Origin: Natronosporangium hydrolyticum | GTDB lineage: Bacteria; Actinomycetota; Actinomycetes; Mycobacteriales; Micromonosporaceae | Direction of reading: 5' to 3' | Assembly (NCBI RefSeq): GCF_016925615.1 | Contig: NZ_CP070499.1 | Coordinates: forward strand, 2,232,001 to 2,296,000 | Length of the DNA stretch: 64,000 nucleotides | Part shown: positions 42,146 through 50,084 of the stretch, in pieces | Position numbering within the stretch: the first letter of the stretch is position 1 | Layout of the letters: the number at the start of each line of letters is the position of its first letter | Notes under the pieces: model-generated | What the model was told of the DNA's origin: nothing | Databases searched by the model: none | The model's input: only the letters and a program-made list of their open reading frames with translations | Position numbers and translations under genes: made by a program

Positions 42146-43322
42146 GGTGACCCACCACTCAGGAGCCCGCCGCCGGGTGGTGGTGCTCGCCGGCCGGACC
42201 TACCCCGGCTGGAACGGGATGTCGATGCGATGGTGGGCACTGCGCGAGGCGTTGGGTCGCTACGCCGACTGTGAAGTCCGCGAGCTCGGGTGCAACCGTT
42301 GGGAGCACTGCCGTTCGGCATGCCAGCTCACCGGCGAGCGGGCACGCGGCGTGGTTTCGTTCCGGCACAACGGGGAGGTCTGGTTCACCGACCGGCGCTA
42401 CTGCGAAGACTATGCCACCCGGCTCGCCGGTGAGCTCGTGGCGGACGGCGTTTCGGTGGTGGTGTGCAGCGGGCTGGAGACTCACCGATACGTGCCGGTG
42501 TTGGCGGAGCGTCCCGAGCTCACTGTTATCTACGACATGCACAACGTCGAGGTGGCGCTCACCAGGGCGATCCATCGGGCGGCACCGCCGGGCTCGTACC
42601 ACGCCATCGTCTGTGACGAGGAGAGCGTGCGGTTGGTCGAGGCGGCGGAGCGGGCCGCCGTTGGGGCTGCCCACGCGCTGTGGGTCTGCAGCCCCGAGGA
42701 CCGCGCGATGGTGGCCGCCCTGTGCGATGACACCGCACCTGGCCGGACCACCATCGTGCCCAATGTGGTCGACCTGCCCGGCCCGGCGGCGCCGGCCACC
42801 GGCCGCGCACGCATCTGCTACACCGGCCGCATGGACTACTACCCGAACACTGACGCGGGGCTGCGGCTCGGCTACGAGATCGCACCGCTGGTGCATGGTC
42901 GCGGGCACGACGTGCCGGTGGTCATCGCGGGCGCGTACGCACAGGAGATGATCGATGGTCCGTCACTGCCACCCGGAGTGGAGCTGATCTCCAGCCCCGC
43001 CAGCATCGCGGACGTGGTGACAGGAGGGATCATGGCGGTGCCGCTCACCATCGGCGGCGGCACGCGTTTCAAGATCCTTGAGGCGTTCGGGTACGGGGCG
43101 CCGGTGGTCTCCACCGCCAAGGGTGCCGAAGGGCTCGGCGTGACTCCCGGAGTGCATTACCTGAATGCCGAGTCACCACCCGAGTTCGCCGACGCACTCG
43201 ACACCCTGCTACGCGACGTGCAGCTGCGGACCAGGCTCGCCGGCGCGGCATGGGACCTGGTCCGGGAGCACTACTCGGTGGACGCGCTGGCCGCGCGGCT
43301 CAGCGTCGCGGTCGATGCCTGA
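42135..43322 (+). CDS. GT4-type glycosyltransferase
   Basis: A 395-residue glycosyltransferase of the GT-B fold. The N-terminal domain has RVVVLAGRTYPGWNGMSMRWWALREAL and YDMHNVEVALTRAI; the C-terminal domain has ICYTGRMDYYPNTDAGLRL and the nucleotide-sugar site VPLTIGGGTRFKILEAFGYGAPVVSTAKGAEGL (E-x7-E-like). It appears intact. Its stop overlaps the start of the GT2 gene by 1 bp (TGATG), so the two were an operon. The acceptor is unknown; position in a decayed NRPS cluster suggests a glycosylated peptide. Confidence 0.85.
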   Translation: MAAKVTHHSGARRRVVVLAGRTYPGWNGMSMRWWALREALGRYADCEVRELGCNRWEHCRSACQLTGERARGVVSFRHNGEVWFTDRRYCEDYATRLAGELVADGVSVVVCSGLETHRYVPVLAERPELTVIYDMHNVEVALTRAIHRAAPPGSYHAIVCDEESVRLVEAAERAAVGAAHALWVCSPEDRAMVAALCDDTAPGRTTIVPNVVDLPGPAAPATGRARICYTGRMDYYPNTDAGLRLGYEIAPLVHGRGHDVPVVIAGAYAQEMIDGPSLPPGVELISSPASIADVVTGGIMAVPLTIGGGTRFKILEAFGYGAPVVSTAKGAEGLGVTPGVHYLNAESPPEFADALDTLLRDVQLRTRLAGAAWDLVREHYSVDALAARLSVAVDA

Positions 43323-44528
43323 TGACCTCCGTGGCGCCGTCGCGCTCCGTTCCCGCCGTCTCGGTGGTGATCCCGACCTACAACCGGGCGGAGTTGCTCG
43401 CCCGTACCCTTGAATCGCTGGCGGCGCAACGGTTCCCGGCGGGGATGCTGGAGGTGGTGGTGGCCGATGACGGGTCGTCGGACGCGACCGCGCAGGTCGT
43501 GCGCACCGTCGCCGATCGCCTCCCGGCCCGCTACTACCGCCAGGCGGACCGCGGCTTCCGGGCCGCGAGCGCCCGCAACGGCGGGGCCCGGCTCGCCTCC
43601 GCGCCGGTGCTCGTATTCCTCGACACTGGCACCTTGGCCGGTCCGGAGTTCGCACGTGCCCACTACGACGCGCACCGCCTCGGAGGGGAGTCCGCTGGGC
43701 CCGGATCGGCCGTGCTCGGGTATGTGTACGGTTACCACCCGGATGACCCCCTGACCGGCCTCGGTGAGCTGCTGGTTAGTCATGGCCCCGAACAGGTGGT
43801 CGACCGACTGCGTGACCAGCCGTCCTTCCGGGATGTCCGGCATGCCGAGCTCGCCGAGGCCGACTTCGACCTCGGCAGGCTCACCACCCCGTGGTCGCTG
43901 TGCTGGTCGGTCAACGTCTCGGTCCACGCCGACGATTTCTGGGCGGTCGGCGGCTTCGACGAGGACTTCACCGGCTACGGGTTCGAGGATGTGGAGTTCG
44001 GCTACCGGCTGGCCCGTAGCGGCGTGGCGTTTACCGCGTCCCGTGACGCCTGGGGCGTCGAGACGCCGCATGACCGGAGTGCCGCGTCGAGTGTGTCCTG
44101 GCTACGTAACCTGCGGCGACTGCTCGACAAGCATCGCTGCCCGGGCGTACCAGGCGCTGGAGCGCTGGCAGTGGCAGGCACGAGGCATGGACGTACGCGC
44201 GGAGCTGGCGGACGCGAGCACCGGGATGGCCCCGGGCCGGATCGCCGCGTTCGGCTGCGGGGCCACGGTGCCGGCGTCGTGGCCGCCCGACGGGGCGCTG
44301 ATCGATTTCGACAGCGACCTGCTGGCGCGCGCCGGGGCGGAGCGGCCCGGCGCCCCCCGGGTGCATGCGATCGGCATCCACACCCCGTACCCGGACGAGT
44401 ACTTCGATCGGGTCGTCATCTCCTCGCGCCTGGCCGGGCTGTGGGACCAGCACGGCGAGCTCCTGCTGGCCGAGGCACGCCGGATCGGCCGCGAGGTCCA
44501 CGTCCCCCTGCTACACCTGGCCCGCTAG
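43322..44528 (+). pseudogene. GT2 glycosyltransferase with a +1 frameshift near 44133
   Basis: The first ~270 codons encode a GT2 enzyme: VSVVIPTYNRAELLARTLESLAAQ, the DDGS and FRAASARNGG motifs, and a Glyco_transf_7C region with VGGFDEDFTGYGFEDVEFGYRLARSG. At about 44129-44136 (..LLDKH) the frame must shift by +1 to continue as IAARAYQALERWQWQARG and a ~110-residue C-terminal domain (FGCGATVPASW, DSDLLARAG, FDRVVISSRLAGLW) that resembles a small methyltransferase-like fold, stopping at 44528. Without the shift, the first frame runs on to 44791 with nonsense sequence. It may be a mutation, an assembly error, or two genes (internal ATG at 44187). Confidence 0.65.
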
Positions 44529-44569
44529 CGGCGATGCCGGTTCGCCGGTGTCGTGCACCCCGGGGCCGG

Positions 44570-44786
44570 TCACGCGGCTGCGGTGCCCTGCAACAGTTCG
44601 GCCAGCGCCCGCGGCGTGGCGGCACGGAAGACCATGCCCATGGTCACCGGCACCCCGCACCGCGCGCTCGCGGTCTCCGCCAACCGGACCGCGAGGATGG
44701 ATGTCCCGCCACTGAGGAAGAAGTTGGCGTCGGCGTCGAGGCTTGGCCGGCGCAGCACGTCGCGCCATGCCTGCAGGAGCTGCGCC
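44570..44786 (-). pseudogene. Peptidyl-carrier-domain scrap of an NRPS
   Basis: The reverse strand reads [20 protein letters not shown] then [19 protein letters not shown], the helix I-II core of a thiolation (carrier) domain with the phosphopantetheine Ser in GGTS, ending [14 protein letters not shown]-stop at 44570. The N-terminal domains of the synthetase are absent: upstream sequence changes, in a different frame, to an epoxide hydrolase gene at about 44787. Confidence 0.7.
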
Positions 44787-45494
44787 GTTGAAGTTCTGCA
44801 TCTCCTGCCAGGTCTGCTGTTCGGCCTCGGTCAGGTCGTCGAACTCGCCCGGTTCCCCGATGGGGAACGTGATGAGTGCGTTGAAGTGCTGTCCGATCAC
44901 CTGCTTCGGGTACTGCTTGCCCAGGTGGGGACCGACCCAGGCGCCGGTGTCGTAGCCCTGGACGCCGTAGCGCTGGTAGCCGAGCCGGGACATCAGCTGT
45001 CCCAGCAGGTCGGCCATCCGGGCCGGGTTCATGCCCGGCCCGGCCAGCGGAGTGGAGAAGCCGAACCCGGGCAGCGAGGGGATAACCAGGTGGAAAGCGT
45101 CTTCGGCGGCGCCGCCGTGCCGGACCGGGTCTGTGAGCGGGCCGATGACGTCGAGGAAGTCGACCACCCCGCCCGGCCACCCGTGCAGCATCAGCAGTGG
45201 TACGGCGGCCGGCTCCGGCGAGCGTACGTGCAGGAAGTGGAGGGTCTGCCCGGCGATGTCGGTGAGGTACTGCGGGTGTTGGTTCAGCATGGCCTCGTGG
45301 GCGCGCCAGTCGTAGCTGGTACGCCAATACTCCGCCAGCTCCCGCAGGTACGCCACGGGTACGCCGCGGCTCCAGCCGACACCGGGCAGTTCGCTGGGCC
45401 ACCGGGTGTTGGCTAGGCGGGCGTACAGGTCGTCGAGGTCGGCCTGCGGGATGTCGATGTGAAAGGGCCGGATCTCCGGCGTTGCGGTAGCCAT
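44787..45494 (-). pseudogene. Epoxide hydrolase (EHN family), 3'-truncated
   Basis: About 236 codons of an epoxide hydrolase with the EHN N-terminal domain ([25 protein letters not shown]), the [14 protein letters not shown] oxyanion segment, [10 protein letters not shown], and the nucleophile elbow [10 protein letters not shown]. It breaks off after [16 protein letters not shown], about two thirds through the family length, and joins the carrier-domain scrap. The catalytic acid and His are lost. The intact start and its promoter, divergent from a WYL regulator, suggest that it was the regulator's original target. Confidence 0.8.
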
Positions 45495-45513
45495 ACCTCG
45501 ACGCTAGAAGGTA

Positions 45514-45547
45514 GTTAGGCCAGGTTCGGTCCTAAGCAGGATTAGGC
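45514..45547. promoter_or_regulatory. Putative WYL-regulator operator
   Basis: In the 60-bp divergent gap TTAGGC occurs at 45514-45519 and 45542-45547, with an inverted CCTAA at 45531-45535 giving CCTAA-N6-TTAGG. These half-sites are the only symmetric elements between the truncated hydrolase and the WYL regulator and are candidate binding sites. Confidence 0.4.
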
Positions 45548-45554
45548 TGGGCGG

Positions 45555-46532
45555 ATGAGCGACACCTCCGCTCGGCTGCTTCGGCTGCTGTCGCTGCTGC
45601 AGGCCCACCGGGAGAGCTCCGGCGCGGAGTTGGCCGCGCGGCTGGGCGTCACCACCCGGACAGTCCGGCGGGATGTGGAACGGCTGCGGGATCTCGGCTA
45701 CCCGGTGCACGCCGTCCGCGGCACCGCCGGCTACCAACTGGGCGCCGGAGCCGCGCTGCCCCCGCTGCTGCTCGACGACGATGAGGCGGTGGCGGTCACC
45801 CTCGGGCTGCGGCACGCCGCCGAGGGCTCGGTGACCGGGCTGGCGGAGACCGCGCTGCGGGCACTGCGCAAGCTTGAACAGGTGCTACCGCCCCGCCTGC
45901 GGTACCGGGTGCAGACCCTGCAGGCCGCCACCGCGCGGCTCGGCGGCCCGGCCGAGGAGGCCGAGCTGGTCTCCTCGGCGACGCTGATGACCATCGCCGA
46001 CGCCTGCCGGCGGCAGGAACGGCTACGGTTCGACTACCGCAGCCACGGCGGCGAATCGAGCGCGCGGACCGGCGAGCCACATCGCCTGATCAACGCCGGG
46101 CGTCGCTGGTATCTGGTGGCGTGGGATGTCGACCGGGCCGACTGGCGGTCGTTCCGGGTGGACCGGATGACGCTGCGCACTCCGGCCGGGCCCCGGTTCG
46201 CTCCGCGGCCACCACCCGACGGAGACGCCGTACGTTACCTGGCTAACCAGCTGTCGTCGCGTACCTGGCCGTGTCGGGCGGTGTTCCGCGTCTACGAGCC
46301 GGCAGCGGCGATCGGGGCCCGGATCTGGCCGGGTATGGGCGTGGTCGAGGCGGAGGGTGACCGAAGCTGCCTGGTCTCGATGGGCGCGGACAGCACTTCG
46401 GCGCTGGTTTGGATGATCACCTCGCTGGACGCCGACTTCGCGGTGGTCAGCGGTGAGCCGGCGGTGACGGCGGCGCTGCGCTCGCAAGCAGCCCGCTGCG
46501 AACAGGCCGCGCGCTCGGCGCCGACGGGTTGA
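45555..46532 (+). CDS. WYL-domain (YafY/DeoR-like) transcriptional regulator
   Basis: A 325-residue regulator with an N-terminal HTH_11 winged helix (LLRLLSLLQAHRESSGAELAARLGVTTRTVRRDVERLRDLGYPV), a linker, and a WYL domain (about residues 145-225, LRFDYRSHGG and RRWYLVAWDVDRADWRSFRVDRM) followed by a WCX-type extension. WYL domains bind nucleic acid or small ligands. It is divergent from the broken epoxide hydrolase gene, a pairing often seen with YafY-type regulators, so the target may already be lost. Confidence 0.88.
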   Translation: MSDTSARLLRLLSLLQAHRESSGAELAARLGVTTRTVRRDVERLRDLGYPVHAVRGTAGYQLGAGAALPPLLLDDDEAVAVTLGLRHAAEGSVTGLAETALRALRKLEQVLPPRLRYRVQTLQAATARLGGPAEEAELVSSATLMTIADACRRQERLRFDYRSHGGESSARTGEPHRLINAGRRWYLVAWDVDRADWRSFRVDRMTLRTPAGPRFAPRPPPDGDAVRYLANQLSSRTWPCRAVFRVYEPAAAIGARIWPGMGVVEAEGDRSCLVSMGADSTSALVWMITSLDADFAVVSGEPAVTAALRSQAARCEQAARSAPTG

Positions 46533-46638
46533 CGGGCCGCCGCGGGCTTGCTCGGGTGCCTTACAGTGAGCCGACCAGGCGAACCGGCGTGGTGCCCCGC
46601 TGAACTTGGCACCGTGACCAGCCAAAACTTGGGGGCAC

Positions 46639-47997
46639 ATGGTGGTGGCCGAGGCGATGATCGCGAAGGTGGCGCCCGCGCCGTTCGGCGGCGCGGAGAC
46701 CGAGCAGACCGCCCTGGTCGCGGTGCGGGACGGGCAGCTGTGGCTGACCGCCGGTGTGCAGACGGTCGCGCTCCGGCCGGTTCGGGCGACGCTTGGATAC
46801 GGCACGCTCCACCTGACCACGGCCGATCAGCCGCACCGGCTGCGACTCACCTTCGCCAGCTACGACGTGCCGAAGGTTGCCCAGCAGCAGGCGGCGCACC
46901 TGGGGCCGTTCTTTCGCGAGCTGGACGCGGCCGGCCTGCGCGATTTGCTGGTGGCGTTGCGGGATGCCGGGGCGAGGTTGCGGGTGTCGCCCCGGCTGCG
47001 CCGAGGGGCCGGGGCGCACCGGCTCGCCGCCTGGGTCGGCGCGTCGGCCCTGCTCTTCGTGGAGCTGGCGCTGTTCGGGCTGCCGGCCGGGGTGCTCGGC
47101 GCACTCGCCGGGGGTGCGCTGTCGACCTCGTTCCTCGCGCTGGATGTGTTGCTGGCGGCGGGCCTGGCGACGTTCCTGGCGTTGAGCATCGCGGTCTCGC
47201 CGATCCCGCTGCTGGTGCGGCGCTCGTTCGAGCAGGGGGCGAGCGGGGATCCGGTGCGGTACCTCGACACCTGGGCCGGTCGGCCGCCCGAGGCGTGGCG
47301 GGCCGGGCCGGGGGAGCGGCTCTGCTTCGTCCCGGGGCGGCCGCTGCTCCCAGCGGTGGTGCTCGCGACGGCGTGCGTCGGCTACCTGCTGTGGCTCTGG
47401 CTCGCCCCGGCCATCGACCTCGCGGTGCCGGAGCCTGGCCCCGGCGGGCAGTTGCCGGTGCCGGAACCGGCCTGGTTGGGCGGCACGGCCATCTCCGCGG
47501 CGGGGTACGCGGGGATGGTGTTGCTGTTGGTGGTCTTTGCGGTCGGGCTGTGGCGGTGGCACCAGGAACCGGAGCTGTACGGCATCCGGTGGGCGCCGTT
47601 GGTCGGTGCGGTGCTCTGTTTCGCGTTCGGGCAAGCCGGCCCCGGGCTGCGGCTGAACCCGGCCGAGGAGTGGATGTATCTGGTCATCGTCGGCATGGTG
47701 GTGGCGTTCACCTGCGGGCGGGCGGCGGTGGGTTTCGGCCTCTTCGCCGGGATGGTAGTTCTGTTCCTCCTGGCAGCTTTCGGGTTCTTCGCGAACTCGG
47801 CGGCGATCATCTGGTTGCTCCCGGCCTTCGGGCTGTTGGCGGCTATCGCGCTGCGCTACCTACCGGGCGGGGCCCGACTGGTGCCGATCAGCGAGGATCG
47901 CGCTGGGCGGGTCCGCCGACTCGCGTGGGCGTTGTGGGCGGCAACGGCGGGCCTGGGGCTACTGCTGATGGTGGCCACCGGCGCTGTCCTGCAGTGA
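46639..47997 (+). CDS. Large membrane protein of unknown function
   Basis: A 452-residue protein. Residues 1-125 form a soluble domain with beta-rich character (ALVAVRDGQLWLTAGVQTVALRPVRATLGYGTLHLTT), followed by about ten hydrophobic segments between residues 130 and 450. I recognise no family. The ATG at 46639 follows GGGGGC. It is an orphan gene between the WYL regulator and a secreted protein. Its stop codon opens an 8-bp tandem repeat. Confidence 0.7.
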   Translation: MVVAEAMIAKVAPAPFGGAETEQTALVAVRDGQLWLTAGVQTVALRPVRATLGYGTLHLTTADQPHRLRLTFASYDVPKVAQQQAAHLGPFFRELDAAGLRDLLVALRDAGARLRVSPRLRRGAGAHRLAAWVGASALLFVELALFGLPAGVLGALAGGALSTSFLALDVLLAAGLATFLALSIAVSPIPLLVRRSFEQGASGDPVRYLDTWAGRPPEAWRAGPGERLCFVPGRPLLPAVVLATACVGYLLWLWLAPAIDLAVPEPGPGGQLPVPEPAWLGGTAISAAGYAGMVLLLVVFAVGLWRWHQEPELYGIRWAPLVGAVLCFAFGQAGPGLRLNPAEEWMYLVIVGMVVAFTCGRAAVGFGLFAGMVVLFLLAAFGFFANSAAIIWLLPAFGLLAAIALRYLPGGARLVPISEDRAGRVRRLAWALWAATAGLGLLLMVATGAVLQ

Positions 47998-48015
47998 CCC
48001 AGTGACCCAGTGACC
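47992..48015 (+). repeat. 8-bp x3 tandem repeat across a stop codon
   Basis: CAGTGACC occurs three times in a row; the first copy contains the TGA stop (47995-47997) of the membrane protein gene. Confidence 0.95.
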
Positions 48016-48032
48016 GGTGGCTAGGTGGCCCA

Positions 48033-48113
48033 AGCGGCCCAGCGGCCCAGCGGCCCAGCGGCCCAGCGGCCCAGCGGCCCAGCGGCCCAGCGGCCCAGCG
48101 GCCCAGGCGGCCC
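48033..48113. repeat. 8-bp x9 tandem repeat (AGCGGCCC)
   Basis: Nine perfect copies of AGCGGCCC (48033-48104) and one 9-bp variant (to 48113). The unit contains the self-complementary GGCC, so single strands can fold on themselves. Such arrays usually vary in copy number by slippage. Confidence 0.97.
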
Positions 48114-48469
48114 AAGGACTGGCTGATTGGACGTACTGCCTGGAGTTGCTAACACTGTGTGACTGTGTCATAACGAGTTTGGGTGCGGCGGCCTCGACGG
48201 AGCGGGGATCGCCGTCGATCGTCGGGTCGGGATTGACCGTTCAGCCGATGGGTTCGGCAGCTCGCAGGCTATGACGGTGCTCACGCTGAGCCGACCAGTT
48301 GGCCGGGCGATCCGTACACAAACAACGCACCGAGGGTGATTTTTCGGGCAAATCATTCTCTAGGCTGATATCCCGTGACCCCGCTCACGAGCCAGCCCCC
48401 TTTTTTCGCCGCCGTATGGCGCCTAGCGTGTGTATTTCCCTTGTCCCCGAACCCAAAGGTTCCCCTCTG
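48114..48469 (+). promoter_or_regulatory. Leader/promoter region of the secreted lysozyme-like gene
   Basis: No gene is seen in these 356 bp. TAGGCT at 48361-48366 could be a -10 element. The ~100-nt stretch from there to the ATG at 48470 includes a run of six T (48401-48406) and short stems and may be a structured leader. I looked for the conserved boxes of the c-di-AMP (ydaO) riboswitch, which often precedes such wall hydrolases in actinobacteria, and did not find them. Confidence 0.35.
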
Positions 48470-49069
48470 ATGATTCGTCGCGTTACCCATGCCCTACTCG
48501 TAGGACTGGTTGGTCTTACGATCCTGGCTGCTGGCACCGCATTCACGGGGCCGAAGAGCTCGGCGGCGGCGGCCACCAAGGTTTCCGCCACAGGGGAGAC
48601 TCAGCCTCCTCGCCCCGAACTGCGCGCCGGCATTAACGAGCAGCAGTTGCAGCACGCCATCACCATCGTTGAGACCGGGCAGGACCTGGGTCTGTCCCGG
48701 CAGGCCTTCGTGGTGGCGATCGCCACCGCCATGCAGGAGTCTCAGCTGGAGGTGCTGGCCAACGTCCACGTTCCACACTCGTTCGACTACGAGCCGCGGG
48801 ACGGTTACGGCCGTGACCACGACTCGGTCGGAATCTTCCAGCAGCGGGTCCGCTACTACTGCGTCAACGATCTGCAGTACTGCATGGATCCCCGCTACAG
48901 CGCCATGAAGTTCTACAACGACCTGGAGCGGGTCGGCGGCTGGGAGGACCTCCCGGTGACCGTCGCCGCCCAGCGGGTGCAGGGCAGTGCGTTCCCCGAC
49001 CACTACGCCAAGCACCAGGGCGCCGCAGAGCTGATCGTCGACTCGATCCTCGATTGGCAGGACGCCTGA
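48470..49069 (+). CDS. Secreted lysozyme-like/transglycosylase-fold protein
   Basis: A 199-residue exported protein: signal peptide MIRRVTHALLVGLVGLTILAAGTAFT with cleavage near SSAAAA (about residue 36), then a single domain (about 60-195) with NEQQLQHAITIVETGQDLGL, IATAMQESQLEVLAN (the Glu of a lysozyme/SLT-like active site), GYGRDHDSVGIFQQRVRYYC and YCMDPRYSAMKFYNDL. Related streptomycete proteins are annotated as lysozyme-like. A role in peptidoglycan remodelling is inferred; activity is not proven. The ATG at 48470 has only a weak AAAGGTT upstream. Confidence 0.8.
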   Translation: MIRRVTHALLVGLVGLTILAAGTAFTGPKSSAAAATKVSATGETQPPRPELRAGINEQQLQHAITIVETGQDLGLSRQAFVVAIATAMQESQLEVLANVHVPHSFDYEPRDGYGRDHDSVGIFQQRVRYYCVNDLQYCMDPRYSAMKFYNDLERVGGWEDLPVTVAAQRVQGSAFPDHYAKHQGAAELIVDSILDWQDA

Positions 49070-49093
49070 CCCGGTCGCACTCCCGGGCCGTAC

Positions 49094-49165
49094 CGGTGGA
49101 CCACCGCTAGCTTGTCGCTACAGATTTTCGTTATCATGTAGTGCCGGGCCGGCGGTGGTCCACCG
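49094..49165. promoter_or_regulatory. Two mirror palindromes flanking the methyltransferase promoter
   Basis: CGGTGGACCACCG (49094-49106) and CGGTGGTCCACCG (49153-49165) are each near-perfect palindromes and exact reverse complements of one another. Between them is an AT-rich stretch with TTATCAT (49131-49137). They may be paired operators for a looping repressor, or the arms of a 13-bp stem with a 46-nt loop. Confidence 0.5.
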
Positions 49166-49189
49166 TGCGGTGTCTACGGAAGGTGACGC

Positions 49190-50017
49190 ATGAGCGAGGA
49201 CGAGACCAAGTCGGTGGTGGCCAAGGCGTTCCAGGACGCCGCCGACGACTATGAACGTGTCGGCCCCGAGTTCTTCGACCGGTTCGGCCGCGAGTTGGTG
49301 GCCCGCGCCGGGCTGCGGCCCGGGATGCGGGTTCTCGACCTTGGCAGCGGGACCGGTGCGGCGTTGCTTCCGGCCGCCGCCGAAGTCGGCGCAGCCGGGC
49401 GGGCGCTCGGCGTCGATCTGGCGCCCGGCATGGTCGCGCGGCTCGATCGCGCGCTCACCGCCGCCGGGCTCCGCCACGCCGAGGCGCGGGTCGGCGATGC
49501 CGAAGATCCACCGGCCGACGAAGCCGGCTGGGATCGGATTCTCGCCGCCCACATGCTCTTCTTCCTGCCCAACCTCACCGACGCGTTGGCCCGCTACCAG
49601 CGGCTGCTGCGCCCCGACGGGGTCTTCGCCTGTTCGACCTGGGGTGCGGAGTTCCCCGAGTGGAAGCCGGTCTACGAGGCGCTCTACGGTCAGATCCCGG
49701 CGGGTACGATGCCCCGGCTGCTGCCCCAGCGGGAGGCGTTCGCCTCCGACGACGCGTTGCGTACCGCGTTGGAGACGGCCGGCTTCGGCAAGGTCGAGCA
49801 CGAGACCGTGGCGTACGAGGTCGAGTACCGCGACCCAGCCCAGTGGTTGGAGTGGAACCGCTCGCACGGCGCCCGGGCCTTCTGGGACGCCATCCCGGCG
49901 GAGAAGCTCGCCGCCTCCCGCGACGCTGCCAAAGCCGCGTTGGAGCCGCTCCGGCGGCCGGACGGCGTACTTCCAATGCCGATCGCGGTGCGCTACACCA
50001 TCGCCCACCGAGCTTGA
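49190..50017 (+). CDS. Class I SAM-dependent methyltransferase
   Basis: A 275-residue enzyme with a Rossmann-like methyltransferase fold: motif I MRVLDLGSGTGAALLP (about residues 44-60), motif II LGVDLAPGMVARL, and a post-II acidic loop. The N-terminal SVVAKAFQDAADDYERVGPEFFDRFGREL is a UbiE/type-11-like helical cap. The substrate is unknown. The ATG at 49190 follows GGAAGGTGACGC. It may be controlled by the twin palindromes upstream. Its last codons lie in an 18-bp tandem duplication. Confidence 0.85.
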   Translation: MSEDETKSVVAKAFQDAADDYERVGPEFFDRFGRELVARAGLRPGMRVLDLGSGTGAALLPAAAEVGAAGRALGVDLAPGMVARLDRALTAAGLRHAEARVGDAEDPPADEAGWDRILAAHMLFFLPNLTDALARYQRLLRPDGVFACSTWGAEFPEWKPVYEALYGQIPAGTMPRLLPQREAFASDDALRTALETAGFGKVEHETVAYEVEYRDPAQWLEWNRSHGARAFWDAIPAEKLAASRDAAKAALEPLRRPDGVLPMPIAVRYTIAHRA

Positions 50018-50039
50018 CCGGCCCACCGAGCTTGACCGG
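50004..50039 (+). repeat. 18-bp x2 tandem repeat across a stop codon
   Basis: CCCACCGAGCTTGACCGG occurs at 50004-50021, which includes the methyltransferase stop, and again at 50022-50039. Confidence 0.95.
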
Positions 50040-50084
50040 CCCGGCCGGGTAGCACCGGCTCGCCGGGCGCCCCTGTGCGGTTGG

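Noticed and set aside
44511-45494. Epoxide hydrolase-carrier region as one 327-residue gene
   Set aside because: Beyond residue ~236 the frame no longer matches the hydrolase family, and the carrier sequence lies in a different frame; it is a deletion chimera.
48361-48470. Possible c-di-AMP (ydaO) riboswitch before the secreted lysozyme-like gene
   Set aside because: The context fits but the conserved boxes of the class are not visible; a covariance-model search would be needed to reopen it.
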